From Acetobacteraceae bacterium (GTDB lineage: Bacteria > Pseudomonadota > Alphaproteobacteria > Acetobacterales > Acetobacteraceae): a DNA stretch of 64,000 nucleotides. How positions within the stretch are numbered: the stretch's first letter is position 1; each line of letters starts with the position of its first letter. The DNA is taken from positions 62,001 to 126,000 of the forward strand of contig CANGNF010000005.1 of the NCBI GenBank assembly GCA_947455205.1. The letters are read 5' to 3'. The notes beneath the pieces are model-generated. The model did no database searches and was not told the DNA's origin. It saw only the letters and a list, made by a program, of their open reading frames with translations. This document shows, in pieces, positions 33,133-42,435 of the stretch. Both the position numbers and the translations under genes were made by a program.

Positions 33133-35642
33133 CAGGCCATGCCCCGCAGGCGCCGGCCCTCGGCCTCCACCCCCAGGCTGCGCACCGCCGGCAGCAGCGC
33201 GAAGTAGCGCCGGGTGATGCGGTCCGACAGGTCGGCGATCGCCTCCGCCAGCGCCTTCAGCCGCGGCGCCAGCACCACCGCGGCGCCGGCCTGCTGCGGC
33301 GCGGCCAGCACGTCGCGTGTCATGGCCTGCACCTGGTCCAGCATCTGCGCCGCCAGCGCCGCCAGCGGGCTGTCCGCCCGGCCGCCCAGCTCCGCCAGCA
33401 GGTCGCGGGTCGCGGCCAGCTGGAAGGCCAGGCCGCGCGGGTTGCTCTCATCCGCCATCACCAGGTCCAGCACCGGCCCGGCCTGCAGCACGGACAGGTA
33501 GCGGGTGCGGTAGGTAATCACGGAGTCGCGCAGCTCCAGCGCCAGCCGCAGCCCCGGCTCCAGCCGGCTCGGCCGCACCATGGCGCCGGGCTGGTCCAGC
33601 ACGCAGGCCAACTCGTTGGCGATGGCGCGGGCGCGTTCCACCCGGCGGCCCAGGTCCAGGAACAGCCGGCCACCGCCGCGCACCATGTTCTCGGCCGCCA
33701 GCCCGGCCAGGGTGGCGCTGAACTGCAGCACCCCGGTCATCGCCTGGGACAGCGTCTCCAGCCCCTTGGCGGTGGCCGGCGTCTCCCGCACCCGGTTGAG
33801 CGCGGCCGAGAGCGTCCGCAGCGAATGGTTCAGCGTGCCATGCACCTCGCCGGTCAGGCGGTCGCGCAGCAGTTCGGCCAGCCGGTGCACCTCCTCCAGC
33901 AGCCCGGCCAGCGGGCCGCCCGGGGCGGCCACCTGGCGCAGCTCGGTCGCCAGCGCGGCCGGGCCCAGGCCCTGCACCGCCTCGGCCTTCACCAGCCGGG
34001 CGATCACCAGGCAGGCGGTCAGGCTCTGCAACTCGGCCACCTCGCGCGGCGTCGGCGTCGGCCGCTCGATCCAGGCGATGGCCAGCCGCAGCAGCCGGGC
34101 ATTGCCCTCCAGCCGCTCCAGGTAGCGGCCCAGCCAGAAGAAGTTGTCGCCGACCCGGCTGGGCAGGTCGCCGGTGGTGCGCCTGATCGGCAGCGCCGCC
34201 ACGCCCAGATGCGCCGGGCCCAGCAACTCGGTCTCCTCCTCGGCCGCCACCCACACGTCCTTGGACAGGGCATGCAGCGGCAGGCGGCCGGTGGCGACGT
34301 CCTGCTCGCTCAGCACCCGCGCCAGCCCGCCCGGCATGGCATGCCAGTTGGTGCCGTCGAACACCAGGAACAGCCGCACCACCACCGGGCGCGGCACCAT
34401 GCCATCCGGCCCGGCGCAGGGCGCCACCGAGGGCTGGATCGGCGGCAGCGCCACATGCTCCTCGCCGGAAGCGGCGATGCGCGTCGCCAGCTCGGCCCGC
34501 GCCGCCAGGTCCAGCTGCCGGGCCGCCACCGGGTTCTCGGTGCCGTCAAAGGCGGAGCGGATGCGCCAGGCCGGCAGGTCCGCCAGCACCGCCGCGCGCG
34601 CCGCCGCGTCGCCCAGCCAGCGTACCGGCAGGCTGGGCAGCAGCAGTTCCTCGCCCAGCAGGTGGCGGGCCAGGGCGGGCAGGAAGGCGGCCAGCGCCGG
34701 CGCCTCGGCAAAGCCGGCGCCGGGGTCGTTGACCACGCGGACATTGCCTTCCCGCATGGCGTCCAGCAGGCCGGGGATGCCATCGGCGACGCCGGATTCC
34801 AACTCCAGCGGGTCCAGCGTGCGGCCATCCTGCCGGCGCAGCAGCACGTCCACCCGCTGCAGGCCCTTCAGCGTCTTCAGGAACAGCAGGCCGTCGCGCA
34901 CCGTCAGGTCGCCGCCTTCCACCAGGCTGCAACTCAGCTCCCGCGCCAACACCACATGCTCGAACCACAGCTTGTCCGCCGGGCCGGCGGTCAGCAGCGC
35001 CAGGCCGGGGTTGCCGCCGGGGTGCGGCGCCAGGCGCTGCATGGCGTCCTGCCAGGTCTCGAAGAAGGGCCGCAGCCGGCGCAGCTGGGCCGAGCGGAAC
35101 AGCTCCGGCACCACGCGGGCCAGGGCGCGGCGATTCTCCAGCGCATAGGCCACGCCGGCGGCATCCGCGGTGCGGTCGGCCAGCACCTGCCAGTGGCCGT
35201 CGGCGTGGCGCATGACCTCGGCGGAATAGAGCTGCAGGCGCGGCCCCGGCGCCGGGCCTTCGGTATGCCGGCAGGGCCGCAGGAAGGCGGGGTTGGCGTA
35301 GACCAGCGCCGGCGGCAGCAGCCCGTCGGCCAGCAGCCGCTGCGGGCCGTAGACATCGGCCAGCACCGCGTCCAGCAGCCGGGCACGTTGGGCCAGGCCC
35401 TCCACCAGGCCGGCGAATTCGGCGGCGCCCAGCGGCAGCGGAATGGGGTCGCAGCGCCAGCCGACCGGCGCCGCGCCGGGCAGCAGGCTGGTCAGCCCTT
35501 CATCCTGGAAGATGCGGTCAAGCTGCTGGCCACGCTCCGCCAGCACGTCACGACCCAATCCGGTCAGCGTCGCGTGCAGCAGGCGCCAGGGTGGACGCAG
35601 CCCGCCGCTGCCGTCCACCATTTCATCCCGGGGTTCGTTCAT
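33132..35642 (-). CDS. Circularly permuted ATP-grasp / alpha-E fusion protein
   Basis: An 836-residue fusion. Residues about 15-480 are the circularly permuted type 2 ATP-grasp domain (LLDAVLADVYGPQRLL, PALVYANPAFLRPC, LLRRQDGRTLDPLELES, VRVVNDPGAGFAEAPAL). The C-terminal part is the helical alpha-E domain (SRVGDNFFWLGRYLERLEGNARLLRL, LFLDLGRRVERARAIANEL). These proteins are predicted amide ligases making short peptides or modifying proteins, and normally sit with transglutaminase-like genes, as here. In many genomes the two parts are separate genes. Confidence 0.93.
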   Translation of the reverse strand: MNEPRDEMVDGSGGLRPPWRLLHATLTGLGRDVLAERGQQLDRIFQDEGLTSLLPGAAPVGWRCDPIPLPLGAAEFAGLVEGLAQRARLLDAVLADVYGPQRLLADGLLPPALVYANPAFLRPCRHTEGPAPGPRLQLYSAEVMRHADGHWQVLADRTADAAGVAYALENRRALARVVPELFRSAQLRRLRPFFETWQDAMQRLAPHPGGNPGLALLTAGPADKLWFEHVVLARELSCSLVEGGDLTVRDGLLFLKTLKGLQRVDVLLRRQDGRTLDPLELESGVADGIPGLLDAMREGNVRVVNDPGAGFAEAPALAAFLPALARHLLGEELLLPSLPVRWLGDAAARAAVLADLPAWRIRSAFDGTENPVAARQLDLAARAELATRIAASGEEHVALPPIQPSVAPCAGPDGMVPRPVVVRLFLVFDGTNWHAMPGGLARVLSEQDVATGRLPLHALSKDVWVAAEEETELLGPAHLGVAALPIRRTTGDLPSRVGDNFFWLGRYLERLEGNARLLRLAIAWIERPTPTPREVAELQSLTACLVIARLVKAEAVQGLGPAALATELRQVAAPGGPLAGLLEEVHRLAELLRDRLTGEVHGTLNHSLRTLSAALNRVRETPATAKGLETLSQAMTGVLQFSATLAGLAAENMVRGGGRLFLDLGRRVERARAIANELACVLDQPGAMVRPSRLEPGLRLALELRDSVITYRTRYLSVLQAGPVLDLVMADESNPRGLAFQLAATRDLLAELGGRADSPLAALAAQMLDQVQAMTRDVLAAPQQAGAAVVLAPRLKALAEAIADLSDRITRRYFALLPAVRSLGVEAEGRRLRGMA

Positions 35643-35738
35643 TCGGGTCGGATGCTTAAAGCAATCTCCCCGCCGATGGAATCATCCGCGGGCATTTGCC
35701 TTTCCTTGTTGCAGGGGCCGCTGCGAGTCGACCCAGCT

Positions 35739-38700
35739 TCAAACCCCGCGGCGCAGGTCCAGCGTGCGCGGTGTCTCCAGCGAGACCACCGGCTCCGGCG
35801 GCTCCATCGGCCCCGGCGTGTGGCCGAAGGCGAAGAAGCGGATGCGCCGGCGCGCCTCGGCCTCGTTGGCGTTCACCGGCAGCGTCTCGTAGTTGCGGCC
35901 GCCGGGGTGGGCCACGTGGTGGGCCAACCCGCCCAGGCTGCGCCCGGTCCAGCGGTCGTAGATGTCGAACACCAGCGGCGTCTGCGCCGGCACCGTCGGG
36001 TGCAGGGCCGAGGGCGGCGCCCAGGCCTTGAAGCGCACGCCACCGACGAACTCGCCCTCGCGCTCGGTCCGGGTCATCGGCACCGCCTGGCCGTTGCAGG
36101 CCAGGATGTAGCGTTCCTCCACCCAGCCGGAGACTTTCGCCTGGACCCGCTCGCAGGAGCTGTCCACGTAGCGCGCGGTGCCGCCGCCGGTGGCTTCCTC
36201 GCCCAGCACGTGCCAGGGCTCCAGCGCGTGGCGCAGTTCCAGCCCGGTGCCGCGCACCATGGTCTCGCCGATCTTGGGGAAGCGGAACTCCTGGTGCGGC
36301 ACGAACCAGGCGGGGTCCAGCGGGAAGCCGTTGGCGCCGAGTTCCGCCAGCACGTCCTGGAAGTCCTGGTTGTTCCAGTGCGGCATCAGGAAGTCGTCAT
36401 GGATGCGCGTGCCCCAGCGCACCAGCTTCCGCTCATACGGCCGCTGCCAGAAGGCGGCGATGGCGGCGCGCATCAGCAGCGTCTGCGCGGCGGACATGCG
36501 GGCATGCGGCGGCATTTCTGCCGCGCGGTATTCCACCAGGCCAAGGCGCCCGCTGCTGCTGTCCGGCGAGTACAGCTTGTCGATGCAGAACTCGGTGCGG
36601 TGGGTGTTGCCGGTCACATCCGCCAGGATGTTGCGGAACACCCGGTCCACCAGCCAGGGCGGCGAAGGCTGGTCGCGGCGGATCTGGGTGAAGGCGAATT
36701 CCAGCTCGCCCACGCTGTCCATCCGCGCCTCGTCGATGCGCGGGTGCTGGCTGGATGGCCCGATGAACAGGCCGCTGAACAGGTACGACATGCTCGGGTG
36801 GTTGTGCCAGAAGCCGAGCAGGCTCTTCAGCAGGTCCGGCCGCCGCAGGAAGGGGCTGTCGCTGGCCTGCGCCGCGCCCATCACGATGTGGTTGCCGCCG
36901 CCGGTGCCGACGTGGCGACCATCCAGCATGAACTTCTCGGCCGCCAGCCCGACCTGGCGGGCTTCCTCGTACAGCGTCTCGGTGCGGTCCACATGCTCGG
37001 CCCAGCTGGCCGAGGGGTGGATGTTGACCTCAATGACGCCGGGGTCCGGCGTGACAGAGAAGTGGGTCAGGCGCGGGTCGCGTGGCGGCAGGTAGCCTTC
37101 CAGGATCACCTTGCGGCCCATCTCCTGGGCGGTGTCCTCCACCGCGGCGGTCAGGTCCAGCCAGTCCTCGGCCTGCATCAGCGGCGGGAAGAACACATGC
37201 AGCAGGCCGCCGCGGGCCTCCACCGCCAGGGCGGTGCGGACCAGCTCCGGCTCGCCCCGGCCAACCACCGGGAGTTCCTGATGGCGCGGGCGGAAGGCGT
37301 CGAGCCCCTCGCCCATCGCACCGGGCTGGCCGGCGGCGCGGGCATGGGCGCGGGCGTAGGGGTTCTCGCCCTCGCCGCCCGGCACCGGCACGCGGCGGAA
37401 GGCCTGGCGCGGCGGCAGGGCGGGCAGCGCCTCGAAGGGGTCGCGCTCCCATTCCGCCTGGATGCTCGCGGGGTCGGCCCAGGGCAGGCTTTCCAGCGGC
37501 AGGCGCAGGCCCACCGGGCTGTCGCCGGGGATCAGGAACATGTGGTCGCCGCGGAAGAACCACTTGCCCGACTGCCAGCGGCGGTTGCCGTCCTGGAACA
37601 CCCGGCGCAGCGGCAGCACGCTGCCGACCGGGCTGGCCAGCCCCTGGGCGAAGACCTTGGCCATCCGCTCCCGCTCCAGCGGGTCGCGCAGGCGGGCATC
37701 CTCCACCACCACATTGGCCGGGAGACGATGCTCCTTCCACAGGTAGTAGTGGATGTCCTCATAGGCCGGGTTGACCAGGGACGGGTCCACCTGCAGCCGC
37801 TCGGCCAGCAGGCCGGCGAAGCGGGCGGCCTCGGTGGCCGTGGCCGTGTCCTTGTCGTCGTCGCTGGCCAGCAGCTCGGGGTTGCGCCACACCGGCTCGC
37901 CATCCGTCCGCCAGTGGGAATACAGCGCCCAGCGCGGCAGCTGCTCGCCGGGGTAGTGCTTGCCCATGGCGTATTGCAGCGCGGCACCCGGCGACCACTT
38001 CGGCACCAGGCGGCGCAGCAGCCGGCCGGCATAGCCGCGCTTGGTCGGCCCCAGCGCGTCGGTGTTCCATTCCGCCGCGTCCATGTCGTCGGCGGCGATG
38101 AAGGTTGGCTCGCCGCCCATGGTCAGGCGCACATCGCCCGCCTTCAGCGCCATGTCCACGCGCTGACCGGTGGCCAGGATGTCCTGCCATTGCCGTTCCG
38201 TGTACGGCTTGGTGACGCGCGGGGTTTCCTTCACCCGCGTCACCGTCATGGCGAAGTCGAACTCGGTCTCGGCGGGCTCCGCCATGCCCGTGATGGCGGC
38301 CGCCGAGGCCGGCTCCGGGCTGGCGGCCAGCGGGATATGGCCCTCGCCGGTCAGCAGGCCGCTGGTCGCGTCCAAGCCGATCCAGCCGGCGCCGGGCAGG
38401 TAGACCTCCGCCCAGGCATGCAGGTCGGTGAAGTCGCTGCTCGGCCCCTCGGCGCCCTGCACCGGCTTCACGTCCGGCACCAGCTGGATCAGGTAGCCGC
38501 TGACGAAGCGCGCGGCGAAGCCCAGGTTGCGCAGCACCTGCACCAGCAGCCAGGCGCTGTCGCGGCAGCTGCCCTTCTGCTTGCCCAGTACTTCCTCGGG
38601 CGTCCAGACGCCGGGTTCCAGCCGCACGACGTATTCGGTGCGCTCCTGGATCTGCCGGTTCAGGTCGATCAGCACGTCGATCGTGCGCTTCGGCTCACGC

Positions 38701-39104
38701 GGAATCCCGGCCAGGAAGCCCTTCAGCAGCGGCCCCACATCCGCACACTTGCGGAAGGGCGCCAGCTCCTCCTCCAGCACCGGGTCGTAGGTGAAGGGGA
38801 AGGTCTCGGCTTCCGGCTCCAGGAAGAAGTCGAACGGGTTGATCGTGGCCATGTCGGCCACCAGGTCCACCGTGACATCGAAATGGGTCACCCGTTCCGG
38901 GAAGACCACGCGGGCGAGGAAGTTGCCCTGCGGGTCCTGCATCCAGTTCAGGAAATGCGGCTGGGGTTCGATCTTCAGCGCGTAGCTGATGATGGGCGTG
39001 CGCGCATGCGGTGCCGGGCGCAGCCGGATGGTCTGCGGCCCCAGCGAGACGGCGCGCTCATACTTGTAGGAGGTGCGGTGATGCAGGGCGACGTGCAGGG
39101 ACAT
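35739..39104 (-). CDS. Large transglutaminase-like protein with DUF2126 domain
   Basis: An 1121-residue protein. Residues 1-300 have the transglutaminase N-domain (LHVALHHRTSYKYERAV) and core: catalytic cysteine in KQKGSCRDSAW, histidine in LHAWAEVYLP and aspartate in WIGLDATSG. The remaining roughly 800 residues are the DUF2126 region (GGEPTFIAADDMDAAEWN, GTGGGNHIVMGAA, LVEYRAAEMPPHARM). DUF2126 has glutamine-synthetase-like features in published predictions, which would make it a ligase. First gene of the cluster. The ATG at 39104 begins the conserved strand; a longer frame is only arginine-rich leader. Confidence 0.92.
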   Translation of the reverse strand: MSLHVALHHRTSYKYERAVSLGPQTIRLRPAPHARTPIISYALKIEPQPHFLNWMQDPQGNFLARVVFPERVTHFDVTVDLVADMATINPFDFFLEPEAETFPFTYDPVLEEELAPFRKCADVGPLLKGFLAGIPREPKRTIDVLIDLNRQIQERTEYVVRLEPGVWTPEEVLGKQKGSCRDSAWLLVQVLRNLGFAARFVSGYLIQLVPDVKPVQGAEGPSSDFTDLHAWAEVYLPGAGWIGLDATSGLLTGEGHIPLAASPEPASAAAITGMAEPAETEFDFAMTVTRVKETPRVTKPYTERQWQDILATGQRVDMALKAGDVRLTMGGEPTFIAADDMDAAEWNTDALGPTKRGYAGRLLRRLVPKWSPGAALQYAMGKHYPGEQLPRWALYSHWRTDGEPVWRNPELLASDDDKDTATATEAARFAGLLAERLQVDPSLVNPAYEDIHYYLWKEHRLPANVVVEDARLRDPLERERMAKVFAQGLASPVGSVLPLRRVFQDGNRRWQSGKWFFRGDHMFLIPGDSPVGLRLPLESLPWADPASIQAEWERDPFEALPALPPRQAFRRVPVPGGEGENPYARAHARAAGQPGAMGEGLDAFRPRHQELPVVGRGEPELVRTALAVEARGGLLHVFFPPLMQAEDWLDLTAAVEDTAQEMGRKVILEGYLPPRDPRLTHFSVTPDPGVIEVNIHPSASWAEHVDRTETLYEEARQVGLAAEKFMLDGRHVGTGGGNHIVMGAAQASDSPFLRRPDLLKSLLGFWHNHPSMSYLFSGLFIGPSSQHPRIDEARMDSVGELEFAFTQIRRDQPSPPWLVDRVFRNILADVTGNTHRTEFCIDKLYSPDSSSGRLGLVEYRAAEMPPHARMSAAQTLLMRAAIAAFWQRPYERKLVRWGTRIHDDFLMPHWNNQDFQDVLAELGANGFPLDPAWFVPHQEFRFPKIGETMVRGTGLELRHALEPWHVLGEEATGGGTARYVDSSCERVQAKVSGWVEERYILACNGQAVPMTRTEREGEFVGGVRFKAWAPPSALHPTVPAQTPLVFDIYDRWTGRSLGGLAHHVAHPGGRNYETLPVNANEAEARRRIRFFAFGHTPGPMEPPEPVVSLETPRTLDLRRGV

Positions 39105-39360
39105 GAGGGCCTGGATGCGGTTCGGTCGTGCGGGCGGTGGGCGGGCGGACAGCCATGGGCAAGCAAGAAGCGCACCCGAGGCCCCAAAGGGATGGAGAGC
39201 CGGCGGATAGGGCAGCGCGCGCAACAAGTCCACGCCAATCGCCGCCCTGGCCTTGACGCTGGCGCATGGCTGGGGCAGCGCAGCCCCGGCCCCAGCGCCC
39301 GGATGCGCGCCGAATGCCCAAGCAATGGGCTGCGTTGCCGATCCGCGCCGCTGCACTACC

Positions 39361-40302
39361 ATGCCGCGCATGCATGACATGGCCCACCTGGCGCTGGACG
39401 GCCACGCCCTTCGGCTGCTGCTGACCGTGCTGGAAACCGGCTCCGTCACCGCCGCCGCGCGCCGGCTGGAGCTGACGCAATCCGCCGTCTCCCACGCGCT
39501 GGACCGGCTGCGGGTGATCCTGGGCGACCCGCTCTTCGTCAAGTCCGGCCGCGGCATTGCGCCGACCGAGCGCGCCCGCCTGCTGGCGGACCAGGCGGCG
39601 GCGCTGCTGGAGGGGCTGCGCGGCATGGCCAGCCAGGCGGCCTTCGAGCCCGCCACCGCCCGGCTGACCCTGACGGTGGCCGCCAACGACCTGCAGCGCG
39701 ACCTGCTGCTGCCCGGCTTCTTCGCCCGGGTGCGGGCGGAGATGCCCGGCTTCGGCCTGCGGGTGATCCCGAGCAACCTGCCGGGGCCGGAACTGCTGCG
39801 CGACGAACGCTGCGCGCTGCTGGTGACGCCCTTCCCGCCCGCGGGCACCGACATCCTGCAGCGCCGGCTGCTCGGCGACCACTACGCCTGCTGGTACGAC
39901 CCGGCGGCGCGCCCGGCGCCCCGGACGCGGGCGGACTACCTGGCGGCCGAGCACCTGGTGGTGGTGCATGCCGACAACGCCCCGCTGAACTTCGACAAGC
40001 AGCTGCGCGCCAGCGGCGTGGAGCGCCGGGTCGGCATCGCGGTGCCCAGCTTTGCCGCGGTGCCCGCCTTCCTGCGCGGCTCCACCATGCTGGCCAGCCT
40101 GCCCAGCCTGCTGCGCGGCGGGCCGATGCGCGGCTTCGCCAGCGTGGCGCTGCCGCTGGGCGAGGAATGGGGCGAGCTGCCGATGTTCATGGCCTGGCAC
40201 CAGCGCCACCAGCACGACCCCGCCCACCAGTGGCTGCGCGGCATGCTGGCGGCGGAGGCGGCGTCTCTCGGCCGGATCGCCGGAGAGCCGCAAGGCGCGT
40301 AG
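39361..40302 (+). CDS. LysR-family transcriptional regulator
   Basis: A 313-residue LysR protein. The winged helix-turn-helix covers residues about 10-65 (LLLTVLETGSVTAAARRLELTQSAVSHALDRLR read in two parts), ending with the usual LFVKSGRGIAPTERA. The effector-binding domain follows (LTLTVAANDLQRDLLLPGFF). Start could be ATG 39361, 39370 or 39379; none has a clear ribosome site. It is divergent from the DUF2126 gene across 256 bp and convergent with the dioxygenase gene. Its C-terminal codons overlap a REP-like repeat. Confidence 0.9.
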   Translation: MPRMHDMAHLALDGHALRLLLTVLETGSVTAAARRLELTQSAVSHALDRLRVILGDPLFVKSGRGIAPTERARLLADQAAALLEGLRGMASQAAFEPATARLTLTVAANDLQRDLLLPGFFARVRAEMPGFGLRVIPSNLPGPELLRDERCALLVTPFPPAGTDILQRRLLGDHYACWYDPAARPAPRTRADYLAAEHLVVVHADNAPLNFDKQLRASGVERRVGIAVPSFAAVPAFLRGSTMLASLPSLLRGGPMRGFASVALPLGEEWGELPMFMAWHQRHQHDPAHQWLRGMLAAEAASLGRIAGEPQGA

Positions 40303-40373
40303 GCGTGAATCCGACCGACAACAGGTTCCGGATCGCCGCAGGGCCGGATGGCCCGCAGGCGTCAATCCGGCCG
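40274..40373 (+). repeat. REP-like hairpin repeat, copies 1 and 2
   Basis: Two 44-bp units, 40274-40317 and 40330-40373, identical at 36 of 44 positions without gaps. Each starts GGATCGCCG, has a stem-loop (GAGCC-GCAA-GGCGC and GGGCC-GGAT-GGCCC) and ends AGGCGT(G/C)AATCCG(A/G)CCG. The first overlaps the last codons and TAG stop of the LysR gene. Both lie in the gap before the convergent dioxygenase gene. Confidence 0.7.
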
Positions 40374-40381
40374 GTTGCCGG

Positions 40382-41455
40382 CTACTGCATCCCCAGATCC
40401 GCCGCCGCCCGAGCCTCGAAGGCGCGGCATGCCTCGCCATGGTGCTGGCCGATGAAGCCGCCGCGCACCGTGCCCGGCTCCACCCGCTTGAAGGCATCGC
40501 GGAAGCCATCCGGCAGGCGGTAGCTGTCCGGCGGCGCCAGCCACAGGCGGAACAGCAGGCGGCGGCGCTCGGGGTCGGCGTGGTCCTCGAACTCGGTGCG
40601 GCTGTGGACGCAGGCGTGGTTGTTCATCAGCTGCAGGTCGCCCGGCCGCAGCCAGGTGCTGAACATCAGGTCGTCGCGCCGCATCAGCGCGTCCAGCAGC
40701 GCCAGCGCCTCGGCCTGGGCCGGGGTCAGGTCCGGCACGCCATCCATGCCCTGGGCGTGCTTCAGCCGGTTGCGGTTCCAGCGGCCGAAGACCCGGCCAT
40801 CTTGCTCCGCCACCACCGGGCAGGTCAGGAAGGCGCCCTCGTCGGCCGCCTGTTCCCCCTGGCGAGAGAAGCAGAAGGTGTCGTGCAGCCGCTCCGCCAG
40901 GTCCGGGCGTTCGCGCGCCATGGTGTTGTGCGCGGCCAGGGTGCTGGTCGCCATGCTCATGCCGCCGGAAAGCGCGTCGTTGTAGCAGGCCAGCAGCACG
41001 ATATCCGCGGTGTCGGTGTGGAAATCCAGGTCGGCATTGCTGTTGTAGCCACGCCCGGTGCCGGTTCGATACGCGTTGCCGGCATTCTCCACCCGGCTGA
41101 CATAGTGGGTCTGCTTGCCCTGCGGCCGGGCGACGCCGAAATGCAGGCCGATGCCCCAGGTCATCAGCTCGAACTCGGCCTGGGAAACACCTTCGCGCGG
41201 CAGGCCGCGCACCACGGAGAGACCCCGCCCGCTGCGCTGTTCCTCGAAGGCGGCGCGCAGCGTCGGCAGGGCGGCGCCCAGGTCGAACTCGTCGCGCCGA
41301 TAGTCCAGCAGCGAGCGGCCGTCCCGCATCGCCTTGCGGGTGGTGCCCAGCAGGTCGCGCCCGGCCTGCTCCGGCAGGGTGAACAGCCAGCCGGGGTCGG
41401 CCGCCAGTTGCGCCGCGTTCCATTCCGGCCGGGTGCCGGCGCCGATGGGCTGCAT
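40382..41455 (-). CDS. TauD/TfdA-family Fe(II)/2-oxoglutarate dioxygenase
   Basis: A 357-residue oxygenase of the TauD/TfdA clan. The iron-binding H-x-D is in DFHTDTAD, the distal histidine in NNHACVHSRTEF, and an arginine for 2-oxoglutarate in RRLLFRLWL. SVVRGLPREG near residue 80 is typical of the N-terminal fold. A good GGAGG ribosome site precedes the ATG at 41455. It is divergent from the exported dienelactone hydrolase across 85 bp. Substrate unknown. Confidence 0.92.
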   Translation of the reverse strand: MQPIGAGTRPEWNAAQLAADPGWLFTLPEQAGRDLLGTTRKAMRDGRSLLDYRRDEFDLGAALPTLRAAFEEQRSGRGLSVVRGLPREGVSQAEFELMTWGIGLHFGVARPQGKQTHYVSRVENAGNAYRTGTGRGYNSNADLDFHTDTADIVLLACYNDALSGGMSMATSTLAAHNTMARERPDLAERLHDTFCFSRQGEQAADEGAFLTCPVVAEQDGRVFGRWNRNRLKHAQGMDGVPDLTPAQAEALALLDALMRRDDLMFSTWLRPGDLQLMNNHACVHSRTEFEDHADPERRRLLFRLWLAPPDSYRLPDGFRDAFKRVEPGTVRGGFIGQHHGEACRAFEARAAADLGMQ

Positions 41456-41540
41456 GCTCGTTTCCTCCGTTCCGCCGGGCGCAGGTAACCACGCCCGGCC
41501 CGCCTGGCGAACCCCCTGGATCGAACCAAGGGAGACGACG

Positions 41541-42404
41541 ATGGACGGCTTGCTGGGACTGAACGGCCTGCACTTCCCGCCACCGGCCCGGCGCGGCTTC
41601 GTCATGGGCACGCTGATGGCGGGCTTCACCATGGCCACCGCGCATGGCCAGGCGGCGCCGATCCACACCGACAGCACCGGCCTGACCGCCGGCGAGGTGC
41701 AGATCCCCGTCCAGGGCGGGCAGATCCCGGCCTATGTCGCCTCCCCCGCCGCCGGCGGGGCGCACCCGCTGGTGATGGTGCACGAGGAAATCTTCGGCGT
41801 GCACGAGTACATCAAGGACACCTGCCGCCGCCTGGCCAAGCTGGGCTACACCGCCGTGGCGCCGGAATACTACGCCCGGCTCGGCGACCTCTCGAAGATG
41901 ACCGACGTGCCGACGATCATCCGGGATGTCATCAGCAAGGCGCCGGACGCGACCGTGCAGTCCGACTTCGCCGCCGCCGTGGCCTGGGCGCGGTCCAGCG
42001 GCCGGGCGCATGCGACCCGGCTGGCGGTGACCGGCTTCTGCCGCGGGGGCCGCAACACCTGGCTGACGGCGGCGACCAACCGCGACGTGAAGGCGGCGGT
42101 GGCCTGGTACGGCCCGGTCGGCGGCGCCACCACCGAGATTCAGCCGAAGACCGCGACCGACCTGGCCGGCGACCTGCACTGCCCGCTGCTGGGCCTGTAT
42201 GGTGGCGCCGATACCGGCATTCCCGTGGACGCCGTGCGCGCGGCGGAAGCCAAGGCCAAGGCCGCCGGCAAGACGGTGGAAATCCATGTCTATCCGGAGG
42301 CGCCGCACGGCTTCCACGCCGACTACCGGCCGACCTACCGCCGCGAGGCGGCCGAGGATGGCTGGCAGCGCATGCTGGCCTGGTTCCGGAAGTACGGGGT
42401 CTGA
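41541..42404 (+). CDS. Exported dienelactone hydrolase family protein
   Basis: A 287-residue alpha/beta hydrolase. The N-terminus has a twin arginine and hydrophobic stretch (ARRGFVMGTLMAGFTMATAHGQA), consistent with Tat export. Cysteine nucleophile in GFCRGGR, acidic residue in GGADTGIP and histidine in APHGFHADY form the triad. A GGGAG ribosome site precedes the ATG at 41541. This is the second dienelactone hydrolase in the window but, unlike the one at 8490, it should work in the periplasm. Confidence 0.9.
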   Translation: MDGLLGLNGLHFPPPARRGFVMGTLMAGFTMATAHGQAAPIHTDSTGLTAGEVQIPVQGGQIPAYVASPAAGGAHPLVMVHEEIFGVHEYIKDTCRRLAKLGYTAVAPEYYARLGDLSKMTDVPTIIRDVISKAPDATVQSDFAAAVAWARSSGRAHATRLAVTGFCRGGRNTWLTAATNRDVKAAVAWYGPVGGATTEIQPKTATDLAGDLHCPLLGLYGGADTGIPVDAVRAAEAKAKAAGKTVEIHVYPEAPHGFHADYRPTYRREAAEDGWQRMLAWFRKYGV

Positions 42405-42435
42405 AGCTGGTCGCCGTCAGCCAGCGGGCTTCGGC

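Noticed and set aside
33825-39377. 1850-codon plus-strand open frame across the ATP-grasp and DUF2126 genes
   Set aside because: Low-complexity R/Q/H/G composition and no motifs; both minus-strand genes have intact catalytic residues.
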